A stretch of 64,000 nt of DNA, taken from the NCBI RefSeq assembly GCF_042666505.1, contig NZ_JBHTDN010000012.1, positions 1-64,000 of the forward strand. The letters are read 5' to 3'. The notes under the pieces were generated by a model. The model was not told the DNA's origin. It was given only the letters and a program-made list of their open reading frames with translations, and ran no database searches. A program made the translations under genes and the position numbers. Origin of the DNA: Parapedobacter sp042666505 (GTDB lineage Bacteria; Bacteroidota; Bacteroidia; Sphingobacteriales; Sphingobacteriaceae). Positions 43,723 through 52,552 of this stretch are shown here, piece after piece (position 1 is the first letter of the stretch; every line of letters begins with the position of its first letter).

Positions 43723-46032
43723 TTATTCTTTTTCCGATGCGTTAAGCCGTAATTTCAATAAACTGAATACGCCGATGGCTGCGATGCTCAAGACCACAAT
43801 TTCGAACATCGTATCAACCCCCCTGAAATCCACGAGAATTACGTTGACCACGTTCTTACCCTTCGCCAATGTGTAGGCGTTGTCTCCATAAAAGCGGCTT
43901 ACCTCGCCGTCAATAGGTTGGTTCAGCACCTGGAGCGCAATGAGCGAGATTACTGCGCCGAAAGCCAGCGCAACCATCCAATCACGTATTCTGGCCGCGC
44001 GGTTAGCAAAATTGAGAAAGGGTGGAAGCCTGAAGAGTACCAAGACGAATAAGACGACGGTTAAGGTATCGATGGAAAACTGGGTCATTGCCAGATCAGG
44101 AGCGCTATAAAACACAAACAGTAGGCAGATGCAGTAGCCAATAACACTGGTGGCCACGACTGCCGTAAGCCGCGATGGCGTCGTAACCGCCAGGAATATG
44201 GCAGCAATGAGAATCGCAGCCACGCTAATTTCGTAAAGCCCGACTGGAGAAAGGTAATCCAGGGTTAAGCGGACAGGGCCTCCGGTAAATAACCGAAAGG
44301 CAAGCAGTAAGACTGCAAACACAATAATGCGAAATAGATATACCCGCAGAAAACCATTGTGAAGTATCTGTGTATAGCGGCGAGAAATTAGTTTTACATA
44401 ACTGGCAAGCTTACCGAAAAGATAACGGGGTGATAGGGCGTTGAATCGCTCAATTGCGGCCAAGCTGTTTGCTGAAGGTTTTCGGATTACATACAGTAAA
44501 ACACCGCATGCCAACGTAACGCCGCTGAGCAATAATACGAGGTTGAACCCATGCCAGATTTTCAGTGGCGTATCTACAGGTGCATGGAGCATGGCCTGGG
44601 CCGCGGGATTCAATAACCCGCCGTCTACGAGAGACGGCAGACAGCCAAATAATAAACCCAGAAGAGCCAGCAACAGTGGGGCTGCCCACATGAGTGGGTG
44701 AGGTAAGTGGATGTCGGCATACTGTCGGGGAAGCGGACCGGTAAACGGTTTAATGCCTGCAAGAAAGCCTGCATATAGAACCAGCACGTTGGTAAGTACA
44801 GCCAGACCGGTAAGCACGACCGGAAATACACCCGGCGTATGCAAAGTCGCTTCGTAGATTAGATCTTTGCCAATGAAGCCAAAAGTAAGGGGAATTCCGG
44901 CGCTCGACAAAGCGGCTAACATTCCTGCAACGAACAGGGGCCCTAAAACCTTGCGTAAGCCCGACAGCTGCGTAACATCACGCGTGCCTGTCTCGTGGTC
45001 GATCACGCCCGTGGCGAGAAATAATGAAGCCTTATATAACGCGTGGACAAGAATAAATACGGTCGCAGCCAGCAAGGATTCCGGCGTGCCGATGCCAATA
45101 AGGAAGACCAATATGCCGAGTGCTGCAATCGTTGAGTAGGCCAGTATCGCTTTTAAGTCGATGCGGAATACGGAATGGAAAGCGCTGTAAAGCATCGTGA
45201 CGCCGCCTACAACGACCAGCGGGTACATCCAATAATCGGTGCCGCCTAATACCGGATGGAGCCGGGCCAGCAGGTAAACGCCTGCTTTCACCATCGTAGC
45301 AGAGTGTAAATAGGCAGATACGGGTGTAGGCGCTTTCATGGCTCCCGGTAACCAGAAATGGAAGGGAAATTGGGCCGATTTTGTGAATGCGCCGGCAAAA
45401 ACCAATGCCAATATCCAGCCATATAGCGCATGGCCTTTCAGGTATTCATTTGCTCCAAGCATTTCCTGGATCGAATAACTGCCGGAAAGATGCCCCATCA
45501 AAATCAACCCCGCCATTAATAGGAATCCTCCTCCGCCGGTTATGCCTAATGCAATCAATGAGCTTTTACGCGACTCCGCATGGTCATTGTTGAAACCGAT
45601 GAGGAAAAAGGAGCTGATGCTGGTTAATTCCCAAAAAATAAACAACAGCAGCACGTTGTCGGCTAAGACAAGACCGAGCATCGCTGCCATGAACAAGCTT
45701 AGATAGGCGTAAAAACGATCGAGGTACCGATGGCCCTTTAAGTAGGGGGCGGCGTATAAAAAGACCAACGATCCAATGCCGGTTATCAGTAAACTAAACA
45801 ACAGCGAAAGCCCGTCAAGACGGAAATCAAAATTGATGCCCAATGAAGGAACCCACGGGGCATGGAAAGATACCGCCTCCCCTCTGCCGATGACCGGAAT
45901 AAAACTGGCAAAATACGTAAACAAGGCGATCGGCAGAAACGACACATAGATGGCGAATCTACCCTTCAGATATTTACCGAAGGGTATATATAAAATGGAG
46001 ACAATCAGGCCTGATAGAATCGCAATTAACAT
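43723..46032 (-). CDS. mrpA: Mrp Na+/H+ antiporter subunit A
   Basis: 769 residues from the ATG at 46032; the frame is open to 46140, but that extension (Lys/Arg/Phe-rich) is not like the family. About 20 membrane helices. The NuoL-like antiporter core includes TKSAQFPFHFWLPGAMKAPTPVSAYLHSATMVKAG-type motifs near 215-250 (split: FPFHFWLPGAMKAPTPV, then AYLHSATMVKAGVYL). The C-terminal quarter carries the DUF4040/MbhD-like and MbhE-like domains that end MrpA. The complex exports Na+ in exchange for H+ and helps with alkaline pH and salt. First gene of the operon, divergent from the glycerate dehydrogenase gene. Confidence 0.93.
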   Translation of the reverse strand: MLIAILSGLIVSILYIPFGKYLKGRFAIYVSFLPIALFTYFASFIPVIGRGEAVSFHAPWVPSLGINFDFRLDGLSLLFSLLITGIGSLVFLYAAPYLKGHRYLDRFYAYLSLFMAAMLGLVLADNVLLLFIFWELTSISSFFLIGFNNDHAESRKSSLIALGITGGGGFLLMAGLILMGHLSGSYSIQEMLGANEYLKGHALYGWILALVFAGAFTKSAQFPFHFWLPGAMKAPTPVSAYLHSATMVKAGVYLLARLHPVLGGTDYWMYPLVVVGGVTMLYSAFHSVFRIDLKAILAYSTIAALGILVFLIGIGTPESLLAATVFILVHALYKASLFLATGVIDHETGTRDVTQLSGLRKVLGPLFVAGMLAALSSAGIPLTFGFIGKDLIYEATLHTPGVFPVVLTGLAVLTNVLVLYAGFLAGIKPFTGPLPRQYADIHLPHPLMWAAPLLLALLGLLFGCLPSLVDGGLLNPAAQAMLHAPVDTPLKIWHGFNLVLLLSGVTLACGVLLYVIRKPSANSLAAIERFNALSPRYLFGKLASYVKLISRRYTQILHNGFLRVYLFRIIVFAVLLLAFRLFTGGPVRLTLDYLSPVGLYEISVAAILIAAIFLAVTTPSRLTAVVATSVIGYCICLLFVFYSAPDLAMTQFSIDTLTVVLFVLVLFRLPPFLNFANRAARIRDWMVALAFGAVISLIALQVLNQPIDGEVSRFYGDNAYTLAKGKNVVNVILVDFRGVDTMFEIVVLSIAAIGVFSLLKLRLNASEKE

Positions 46033-46196
46033 CTGTCTTTTTTGTTGACGGGTGACTAAAATATATAAATTTTGCCAACGCCATTGCTTAAAATTTGAAA
46101 AAAAGTGAATATTCCTCTTTTTTTTACGCTGGGCTTCCACTTTTTCTGCTATTTGAAAAGTTCTTCTTATTATTGAAATGTCAAAGGAAATTGCAA

Positions 46197-47156
46197 ATGA
46201 ATCTAGTTGTATTAGATGGCTATACGTTAAATCCGGGCGACCTAAGTTGGGACAACCTGCAACAAAAAGGAAACCTTACCGTTTATGACCGCACCCCTTT
46301 GCAAGACATCGTGGAGCGGGCTAAAGATGCCGAAGCTGTATTTACGAATAAGGTGCCTCTCAACGCCGATACCCTGGGGAAGTTGCCTAAATTGCGTTAT
46401 ATCGGCGTATTGGCGACCGGCTACAACATCATAGATGTAGCCGTAGCCAAGCAACGGGGCGTCGTGGTGTCCAACGTGCCGGGATATGGTACCGATTCCG
46501 TCGTACAGATGACATTTGCGCTCTTACTGGAGTTGTGTCAACGGGTGCAGCGACACAGCGATAGCGTGTCAAAAGGCAAGTGGTCCCGATCACCCGATTT
46601 CTGTTTCTGGGAATATCCCTTGGTGGAACTATCCGGAAAGACCCTGGGGATCATCGGATTCGGTGACATCGGTCAGCGAGTGGCTGATGTGGCGTCGGCT
46701 TTCGGTATGAAGGTATTGGGCTATAGCCGCACCCATACAGACCAATCACATCGCCGGAATTTTAGTTGGGCCAGCTTGGATGAGTTGTTGGAACAGTCGG
46801 ATGTGGTGAGCATTCATTGCCCGCTTACACCGGCGACTCAGGGATTGATCCATGCAGGAACGTTAGCCAAAATGAAGAAGAGTGCCTTTTTGCTGAATAC
46901 GTCAAGGGGGCCGATTATCGTTGAAGAAGATTTAGCCGACGCATTGAAACGCGGGCAACTCGCCGGCGCGGGACTGGATGTCCTCTCGGCTGAACCGCCT
47001 CCGTCAGACCATCCGCTAATTGGTATTGAAAATTGCCTGATTACGCCACACATTTCGTGGGCTACCCGGGAGGCTCGGAGTCGCATGATGGAAAAAGTAG
47101 TCGCCAATTGGGTGGCCTACCTCCAAGGCCAACCGATTCATGTCGTCAATACGTAG
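46197..47156 (+). CDS. D-2-hydroxyacid dehydrogenase, probably glycerate dehydrogenase/hydroxypyruvate reductase
   Basis: 319 residues from the ATG at 46197 (a frame upstream to 46095 lacks family resemblance). NAD-binding GIIGFGDIGQRVADVASAFG near 150; the catalytic Arg is in NTSRGPIIVEEDL (near 237), Glu in LDVLSAEPP (near 266) and His in ITPHISWATREAR (near 286). GYNIIDVAVAKQRGVVVSN near 80 is typical of glycerate dehydrogenases. It reduces hydroxypyruvate to D-glycerate. The glycerate kinase gene follows after 2 bases, supporting the substrate choice. Confidence 0.88.
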   Translation: MNLVVLDGYTLNPGDLSWDNLQQKGNLTVYDRTPLQDIVERAKDAEAVFTNKVPLNADTLGKLPKLRYIGVLATGYNIIDVAVAKQRGVVVSNVPGYGTDSVVQMTFALLLELCQRVQRHSDSVSKGKWSRSPDFCFWEYPLVELSGKTLGIIGFGDIGQRVADVASAFGMKVLGYSRTHTDQSHRRNFSWASLDELLEQSDVVSIHCPLTPATQGLIHAGTLAKMKKSAFLLNTSRGPIIVEEDLADALKRGQLAGAGLDVLSAEPPPSDHPLIGIENCLITPHISWATREARSRMMEKVVANWVAYLQGQPIHVVNT

Positions 47157-47158
47157 CC

Positions 47159-48298
47159 ATGCATGTCCTCATTGCTCCTAATGCATTTAAACACGCGCTA
47201 ACAGCGCAGCAAGCGGCCTTGGCTATTCAAGCCGGTTTGGAAGCCAGTAAACTGACGTGTACGTGCGAGTGTTTCCCGATAGGGGACGGTGGCAATGGGA
47301 CTGGTGAGCTGATATTAGACCGGCTGGGAGGCTATTCGGTTGAGGTACGGGTGGATGATCCTTTGGGAAGGCCGGTAACTGCTTCCTTCGGACTGATAGC
47401 GGATGGGCAGACGGCTGTCATCGAAATGGCACATGCATCGGGGTTGCACCTTTTGAAACAGAATGAGCTGAATCCGTTGCGTACGAATTCGTTTGGAACG
47501 GGACAATTGATGAAGGCTGCGATGGACCGCGGGGTCCGAAAGATTATTATTGGTATGGGGGGATCAGCTACGGTTGACGGAGGAAGCGGTATACTCGCAG
47601 CACTTGGCGTCCGATTTTTGGACGCAGCGGGGGCAACGATTACCGATCTGCCCTTCGGTCTTTCGCGATTGCATTCATTGGACTGCACGTCAATGGACGG
47701 ACGATTGGCAGATTGCGAGATTACTGTATTGTGCGATGTGGACAATCCCTTGTTAGGGAAGAATGGAGCGGCAGCCGTGTTCGGTCCGCAAAAGGGGGCA
47801 ACCCCCGAGATGGTCGGAGCATTGGAAGAAAGGTTGCGGCAATTTGCGGCGGTCGTAGAGTCTGTAACCGGACATAATATCGCTGATTTTCCATCGGGTG
47901 GAGTGGCTGGTGGCGCCAGCGCAGGGTTAGTTGGAATTCTGAATGCCAAGCTGGCGAATGGCATTGATTATTTTTTGCAATTGACGCATTTTGACGATTC
48001 CTTGTCCAAAAGCCAACTGGTCATCACCGGCGAGGGAAGCATTGATAGCCAAACGTTGCGGGGCAAAGGACCTTACGGAGTAGCGAAAAGCGCACGGCAA
48101 ATGGGGGTGCCCGTTCTCGGACTGGCAGGCGGAGTGCCTGTTCAAATTGCAGACGAACTGAATGCGTATTTTGATGGGTTGATGCCGATTGGAAACGCAC
48201 CGACTTCATTGGCGGAAGCGTTGCCGCTCACGGGCATAAACCTTACACGCACGGCGTTGCAATTAGGTAACTTAATCGCCGCATTGGGAATCAAATGA
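47159..48298 (+). CDS. Glycerate kinase type 1
   Basis: 379 residues from the ATG at 47159. MHVLIAPNAFKHALTAQQAA is the family start, GDGGNGTGE near 43 is a substrate-binding loop, IIGMGGSATVDGGSGILAALG near 133 is the glycine-rich region, and VITGEGSIDSQTLRGKGPYGVA near 285 is the conserved C-terminal block. It phosphorylates D-glycerate, here most likely to 2-phosphoglycerate as in GarK/GlxK. It is coupled to the upstream dehydrogenase gene. Confidence 0.93.
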   Translation: MHVLIAPNAFKHALTAQQAALAIQAGLEASKLTCTCECFPIGDGGNGTGELILDRLGGYSVEVRVDDPLGRPVTASFGLIADGQTAVIEMAHASGLHLLKQNELNPLRTNSFGTGQLMKAAMDRGVRKIIIGMGGSATVDGGSGILAALGVRFLDAAGATITDLPFGLSRLHSLDCTSMDGRLADCEITVLCDVDNPLLGKNGAAAVFGPQKGATPEMVGALEERLRQFAAVVESVTGHNIADFPSGGVAGGASAGLVGILNAKLANGIDYFLQLTHFDDSLSKSQLVITGEGSIDSQTLRGKGPYGVAKSARQMGVPVLGLAGGVPVQIADELNAYFDGLMPIGNAPTSLAEALPLTGINLTRTALQLGNLIAALGIK

Positions 48299-48339
48299 TG
48301 CATACATATAAAACCAAATAAAAACTATTCTTATCAAGC

Positions 48340-49425
48340 ATGTACAAACACTATTTTATCCGGCTCGTCGCCATTGTTCTAGTCAGTTTTTCGCCTTTTG
48401 TCAGTAATGCACAGACGCATTCCTATCAACCCCCCGCATTAAGTAATCCCGATTCATGGTCGTTGGTGTTGTTGCCTGATCCGCAGAGCTACGTGAAGTT
48501 TGAACGGAACCAAGGCGTCCTCGAGCTAATGACCGGATGGATCAGCGAACAGATCGAGCCTTTGAATATCGGGATGGTGCTGTGTACGGGGGACTTAGTA
48601 GAGCATAACGATTGGCTGAATCCGAACGAGACCCAAGGGAATCAAGCAGGTAAACAGCAATGGGAGGCTGTGGCTCGCGCTTTTAGCCGTCTGGATGGCA
48701 AGGTGCCCTATGTTGCAGGTACAGGCAACCACGACTATGGCGTCAAAAATATCGAGTACCGCCGGACAAATTACAACCAGTATTTTCCGGTAGATAAAAA
48801 TCCATTGTCTCAAAAATTGCTCCGGGATGTAGGTACCGACGCCGAAGGCTATCCCTCCCTTACCAATGCCACCTATGAATTCACATCGCCCCATGGGCGT
48901 AAATTCTTGGTCATGGTGTTGGAATTCGCGCCAAGAGATACGGTGCTTAACTGGGCGTTGCAAACTGTCAACCAAGAAAAATATGCGGACCATACCGTCA
49001 TCCTGTTAACCCACTCGTACCTGAATTCGGAAAGTGAACATATCGTGAAGGAAGGGTATCCCATCACGGATGGAAACTATGGTGCCGCAGTTTGGGAAAA
49101 ACTGGTCAAACCTTCCAAGAATATCCAGCTGGTATTCAGTGGGCATATCGGTAAACCCGACGATATCCTTGGGCACATCGGATTCCGGACGGATACCAAC
49201 GCTGGAGGCAAACGCGTGCAACAGATGGTTTTCAATGCGCAGGCGTTAGGTGGTGGATGGCACGGTAATGGTGGCGACGGCTGGCTGCGCTACCTGGAGT
49301 TTTTGCCCGATGGAAAGACGGTTAATGTCCGTACCTTTTCGCCTTTGTTTGCGATTTCTCCGTCTACCCGGCAACTTGCCTGGCGCACGGCAGCCTACGA
49401 CCAGTTTACGTTTGAATTGGATTAG
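48340..49425 (+). CDS. Secreted calcineurin-like metallophosphoesterase
   Basis: 361 residues with a signal peptide (cleavage near NAQ, residue 25). Metal-binding motifs: LLPDPQSYVKF near 45, where the usual D-x-H is D-P-Q, a known variation in secreted members; CTGDLVEHND near 88; GTGNHDYG near 127; LTHSYLNSE near 225; SGHIGKPDD near 267. It probably hydrolyses a phosphomonoester or phosphodiester in the periplasm. It follows the glycerate kinase gene by 41 bases. Substrate unknown. Confidence 0.82.
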   Translation: MYKHYFIRLVAIVLVSFSPFVSNAQTHSYQPPALSNPDSWSLVLLPDPQSYVKFERNQGVLELMTGWISEQIEPLNIGMVLCTGDLVEHNDWLNPNETQGNQAGKQQWEAVARAFSRLDGKVPYVAGTGNHDYGVKNIEYRRTNYNQYFPVDKNPLSQKLLRDVGTDAEGYPSLTNATYEFTSPHGRKFLVMVLEFAPRDTVLNWALQTVNQEKYADHTVILLTHSYLNSESEHIVKEGYPITDGNYGAAVWEKLVKPSKNIQLVFSGHIGKPDDILGHIGFRTDTNAGGKRVQQMVFNAQALGGGWHGNGGDGWLRYLEFLPDGKTVNVRTFSPLFAISPSTRQLAWRTAAYDQFTFELD

Positions 49426-49431
49426 AAAATT

Positions 49432-49492
49432 GAACATGGATGACAGCCGGTTAACAGATCCGCGATCCGTCAATCGGCTGTCATCCGCGTTC
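49432..49492. terminator. Terminator between phosphoesterase and acs
   Basis: A near-perfect stem: 49432-49449 pairs with 49475-49492, with a perfect 12-base core GGATGACAGCCG/CGGCTGTCATCC and a loop holding a small GATC-cgc-GATC dyad. On the minus strand it is followed by CAATTTTC, so it suits acs best. The two genes converge here, so it may stop both. Confidence 0.7.
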
Positions 49493-49500
49493 AAAAATGG

Positions 49501-51420
49501 TTAGGACCTTAACTTCTCGGCCCCCGCTTTAATTTCATCCACTACACTTGGATCAAGCAGGGTCGTAGTATCCCCCAGATTGGACGTATCACCTTCGGCG
49601 ATTTTCCGTAGGATCCGCCGCATGATTTTTCCCGACCGGGTCTTAGGTAGACCGGATACAAACTGGATTTTATCCGGTTTGGCTATGGCGCCGATGATCC
49701 GACTGACCGTTTGATTGATATCCTGCCGGGTAAGGTCTTCGTCGATATGGTGTTGGCTGGCAATGACAAATGCATAAATGCCCTGTCCTTTGACCGGATG
49801 TGGGTAGCCTACGATGGCTGATTCAACCACATCGCTGTGCATATTGATGGCATTTTCTACTTCTGCGGTGCCAATGCGGTGGCCGGATACGTTCAGTACG
49901 TCGTCTACACGACCGGTAATGCGGTAATGACCGTCTTCGTCCCGAAGGCATCCATCGCCGGTAAAATACATGTTCTCATACGCCGAGAAGTAGGTTTGGC
50001 GGCAGCGTTCGTGATCACCATAGGTGGTGCGTAGCATGCCTGGCCAGGGAAACTTGATACAAAGGTTGCCACTTACGTCGTTGCCGGTAATTTCGTTGCC
50101 ATTTTCGTCCACCAATATCGGCTGCACACCGGGCAAAGGTAGCATCGCATAGCCCGGCTTCGTAGGCGTTACACCCGCTATTGGCGAGATCAGGATCCCT
50201 CCGTTTTCGGTTTGCCACCAGGTGTCCACTATCGGGGCTTTCCCTTTTCCGATCTTCTCGTCGTACCAATGCCAGGCCTCCTCATTAATGGGTTCGCCTA
50301 CACTGCCTAGCTTCCGGATGCTGCTCAAGTTTTTGCTGTCGACGTATTCATCGCCCATAGCCATTAAGGATCGGATGGCCGTCGGTGCGGTATAAAGGAT
50401 GTTTACCTGGTGTTTGTCAACAATGTCCCAGAAACGCCCGGCATCCGGCCATGTCGGAATGCCTTCAAACATCAGCGAAGTCGCGCCTTGTGACAGCGGG
50501 CCGTAGATAATATACGAATGTCCTGTGATCCATCCGATGTCGGCGGTACAAAAGTACACTTCATCCGGCTGGTATTGGAACACATTGGAAAAGGTGTATC
50601 CGGTATAAACCATATATCCGCCACAAGTATGGACTACTCCCTTGGGTTTGCCGGTAGAACCAGACGTGTAGAGAATAAATAGCATGTCTTCGGCGTCCAT
50701 CTCTTCGGCCGGACAGGCTGGATTGCCCTGGGTTTCGACTTTTTTGATTTCATCTTCCCACCAAACATCGCGTCCTTTAATCATGGAAATAGGTGTGCGG
50801 GTGCGCGTAAGCACAATAACGCGCTCTACCGATTTGCATTGCACCAATGCGTCGTCGACGATGCTCTTCAACTCAATGGTTTTGGTGCCGCGGAATCCAC
50901 CGTCCGAAGTGATCACCAATCGGCAGTCTGCGTCGTTGATACGATCAGCAATGGACTGAGCGGAAAATCCACCAAAAACCACCGAATGGATAGCCCCGAT
51001 GCGAGCACAAGCAAGTACTGCAATCACCAATTCGGGAACCATGGGCAGGTAAATGCATACACGATCGCCTTTACGGACACCGTTATTTTTGAGTACATTG
51101 GAAAACTGTTCGACTTTTTCCAGCAATTGCTTATAAGTAAGCACCCGAAAGGCTTCATTGGGGTCGTTAGGTTCCCAGATGATAGCGGGTTTGTCGCCCA
51201 GCTTGTAAATATGCCGGTCAAGGCAGTTTTCGGTGATATTGAGCCGTGCACCATCAAACCATTTGATTTTGGGTTCCTTGAAATTCCAATCCAACACTCG
51301 GTTCCATTTACGTCTCCAGTAAAAATGTTCTGCAATTCCCGCCCAAAATTCCTCAGGTTTTTCTACGCTCTCTTGGTAAACCCGTTGGTATTCCTCAAAT
51401 GATTTGATTTGTAAATCCAT
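49501..51420 (-). CDS. acs: Acetyl-CoA synthetase
   Basis: 639 residues from the ATG at 51420. The ANL family core has LFILYTSGSTGKPKGVVHTCGG near 245, DTWWQTENGG near 400, YFTGDGCLRDEDGHYRITGR near 487 and DDVLNVSGHRIGTAEVE near 505. PKTRSGKIMRRILRK near 595 holds the lysine that is acetylated for control in Acs enzymes. It activates acetate to acetyl-CoA with ATP through acetyl-AMP. An upstream GTG at 51459 is also open but less like the family. It diverges from the UbiA-like gene. Confidence 0.97.
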   Translation of the reverse strand: MDLQIKSFEEYQRVYQESVEKPEEFWAGIAEHFYWRRKWNRVLDWNFKEPKIKWFDGARLNITENCLDRHIYKLGDKPAIIWEPNDPNEAFRVLTYKQLLEKVEQFSNVLKNNGVRKGDRVCIYLPMVPELVIAVLACARIGAIHSVVFGGFSAQSIADRINDADCRLVITSDGGFRGTKTIELKSIVDDALVQCKSVERVIVLTRTRTPISMIKGRDVWWEDEIKKVETQGNPACPAEEMDAEDMLFILYTSGSTGKPKGVVHTCGGYMVYTGYTFSNVFQYQPDEVYFCTADIGWITGHSYIIYGPLSQGATSLMFEGIPTWPDAGRFWDIVDKHQVNILYTAPTAIRSLMAMGDEYVDSKNLSSIRKLGSVGEPINEEAWHWYDEKIGKGKAPIVDTWWQTENGGILISPIAGVTPTKPGYAMLPLPGVQPILVDENGNEITGNDVSGNLCIKFPWPGMLRTTYGDHERCRQTYFSAYENMYFTGDGCLRDEDGHYRITGRVDDVLNVSGHRIGTAEVENAINMHSDVVESAIVGYPHPVKGQGIYAFVIASQHHIDEDLTRQDINQTVSRIIGAIAKPDKIQFVSGLPKTRSGKIMRRILRKIAEGDTSNLGDTTTLLDPSVVDEIKAGAEKLRS

Positions 51421-51466
51421 GTTTAGTTTAACTTTTTTATGTGTTATTTTGTTGGACACATTGGCC

Positions 51467-51474
51467 TACATTTG
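51467..51474 (+). promoter_or_regulatory. -7 element for UbiA-like gene
   Basis: TACATTTG matches TAnnTTTG exactly and lies 56 bases upstream of the ATG. A TTG stands at 51449-51451, but the spacer of 15 is short. It is read away from acs. Confidence 0.45.
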
Positions 51475-51530
51475 GTTTTAAACGCTGGCTAATTTACGTA
51501 CTTTTTGTAAAAAAGAGAATTTTCTGCCAA

Positions 51531-52397
51531 ATGCTGCGGAATTATATACAACGTGCCGTTGACACCTTATTGTTTAGTAATGTCTTTATAGCCCTATGTG
51601 CCGTAGCCCAGGGCGGGTTGACTTACCTATTGCTGTCGCTTCCTCTCGACGGTGTGGTGCTCACGATATTGGGTTGCTCGACCTTAGCGCTTTATAATTT
51701 CAGCATGATATTGGGAAAGCCACCGCAACCGGAGAAATCTCGTTTCCGTCGTGTCCGCTGGGTGTTCAAGCATGAACGATCACTTTGGGGGTGGACCGGT
51801 TTGGCGGTGGTAACGCTACTGGCACTGGGATTACAGCTTCATTGGCCCGCTTTTCTGTTGTTGGGCGTCATGGGCGTAATGGGTTTGGCCTACAACCTTC
51901 CCGTGCTTCCCATACAGGGTAAACGTCATTGGGTCGGATTGAGACAGATTACCGGACTGAAACTGTTTTATATTGGGCTGATGTGGGCAATGAGCAATGT
52001 ATTGCTGCCCGTTGCCAGGGCCTATTATGAGGGCGTTGTCATCGACGGCTGGCAGGTAGCCCAATTATTTGTATGGGTGTTTTTGTTTGTCGTCGCCATT
52101 ACAATTCCTTTTGATATCCGTGATATTTATCAGGATAGGTACTATGGATTGAAAACCATTCCCGTTATGGTTGGAGAGCGTAAGGCGCTGGCCTTATCGG
52201 CTGCCTTATTGGTTTTGCATGCCGGCTGGATCTGGATAAGCGGTTATTCTTTGCAGGTTCGTCTTGCACTGTCGGTCACTTCGGTATTTTGCTTGGTCAT
52301 GATTTTGTTTCCACCGGTAAAAAAAAATGAATACTATTATTTTTTCCTATTGGACGGAATGATGGCCCTTCAGTTTCTGGCGGTATGGATAGCATAA
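51531..52397 (+). CDS. UbiA-like membrane protein with incomplete first Asp-rich motif
   Basis: 288 residues from the ATG at 51531, with eight or nine membrane helices. A DxxDxxxD-type motif (DIRDIYQDRYYGLKTIP, near 198) corresponds to the second metal site of the UbiA prenyltransferase superfamily. At the place of the first NDxxDxxxD motif, after the second helix, the sequence is ALYNFSMILGKPP and lacks the aspartates. So prenyl transfer is uncertain, although membrane topology and the second motif agree with the family. No quinone or heme biosynthesis gene is adjacent. Confidence 0.6.
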   Translation: MLRNYIQRAVDTLLFSNVFIALCAVAQGGLTYLLLSLPLDGVVLTILGCSTLALYNFSMILGKPPQPEKSRFRRVRWVFKHERSLWGWTGLAVVTLLALGLQLHWPAFLLLGVMGVMGLAYNLPVLPIQGKRHWVGLRQITGLKLFYIGLMWAMSNVLLPVARAYYEGVVIDGWQVAQLFVWVFLFVVAITIPFDIRDIYQDRYYGLKTIPVMVGERKALALSAALLVLHAGWIWISGYSLQVRLALSVTSVFCLVMILFPPVKKNEYYYFFLLDGMMALQFLAVWIA

Positions 52398-52552
52398 TGC
52401 AACATATCCCATCCGCACGTGATACGCACGTCTTCCGTACCTTTTGTGTACCCTTTGTGTACCTTCTTTGAAAGCCGTTGACACGCGTGTGGGCGGAACA
52501 ACTGGGTTGCCTTTGTTATGACCGCTTGAATGGCGACAATGAGGAAGCGCGA
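52398..52552. other. Intergenic gap with small direct repeat
   Basis: The gap between the UbiA-like gene and the converging hydroxyacid dehydrogenase gene has TTTGTGTACC twice (52443-52452, 52454-52463) and no clear terminator. A 24-codon frame starting on the UbiA-like stop codon shows nothing recognisable. Confidence 0.4.

Noticed and set aside
46033..46196. Extensions of mrpA (to 46140) and of the glycerate dehydrogenase (to 46095) into the divergent promoter gap
   Set aside because: The added peptides are basic and Phe-rich, unlike either family, and the two extensions overlap each other on opposite strands.
52397..52471. 24-codon frame overlapping the UbiA-like stop
   Set aside because: Too short, no recognisable sequence, and it runs through a small direct repeat.
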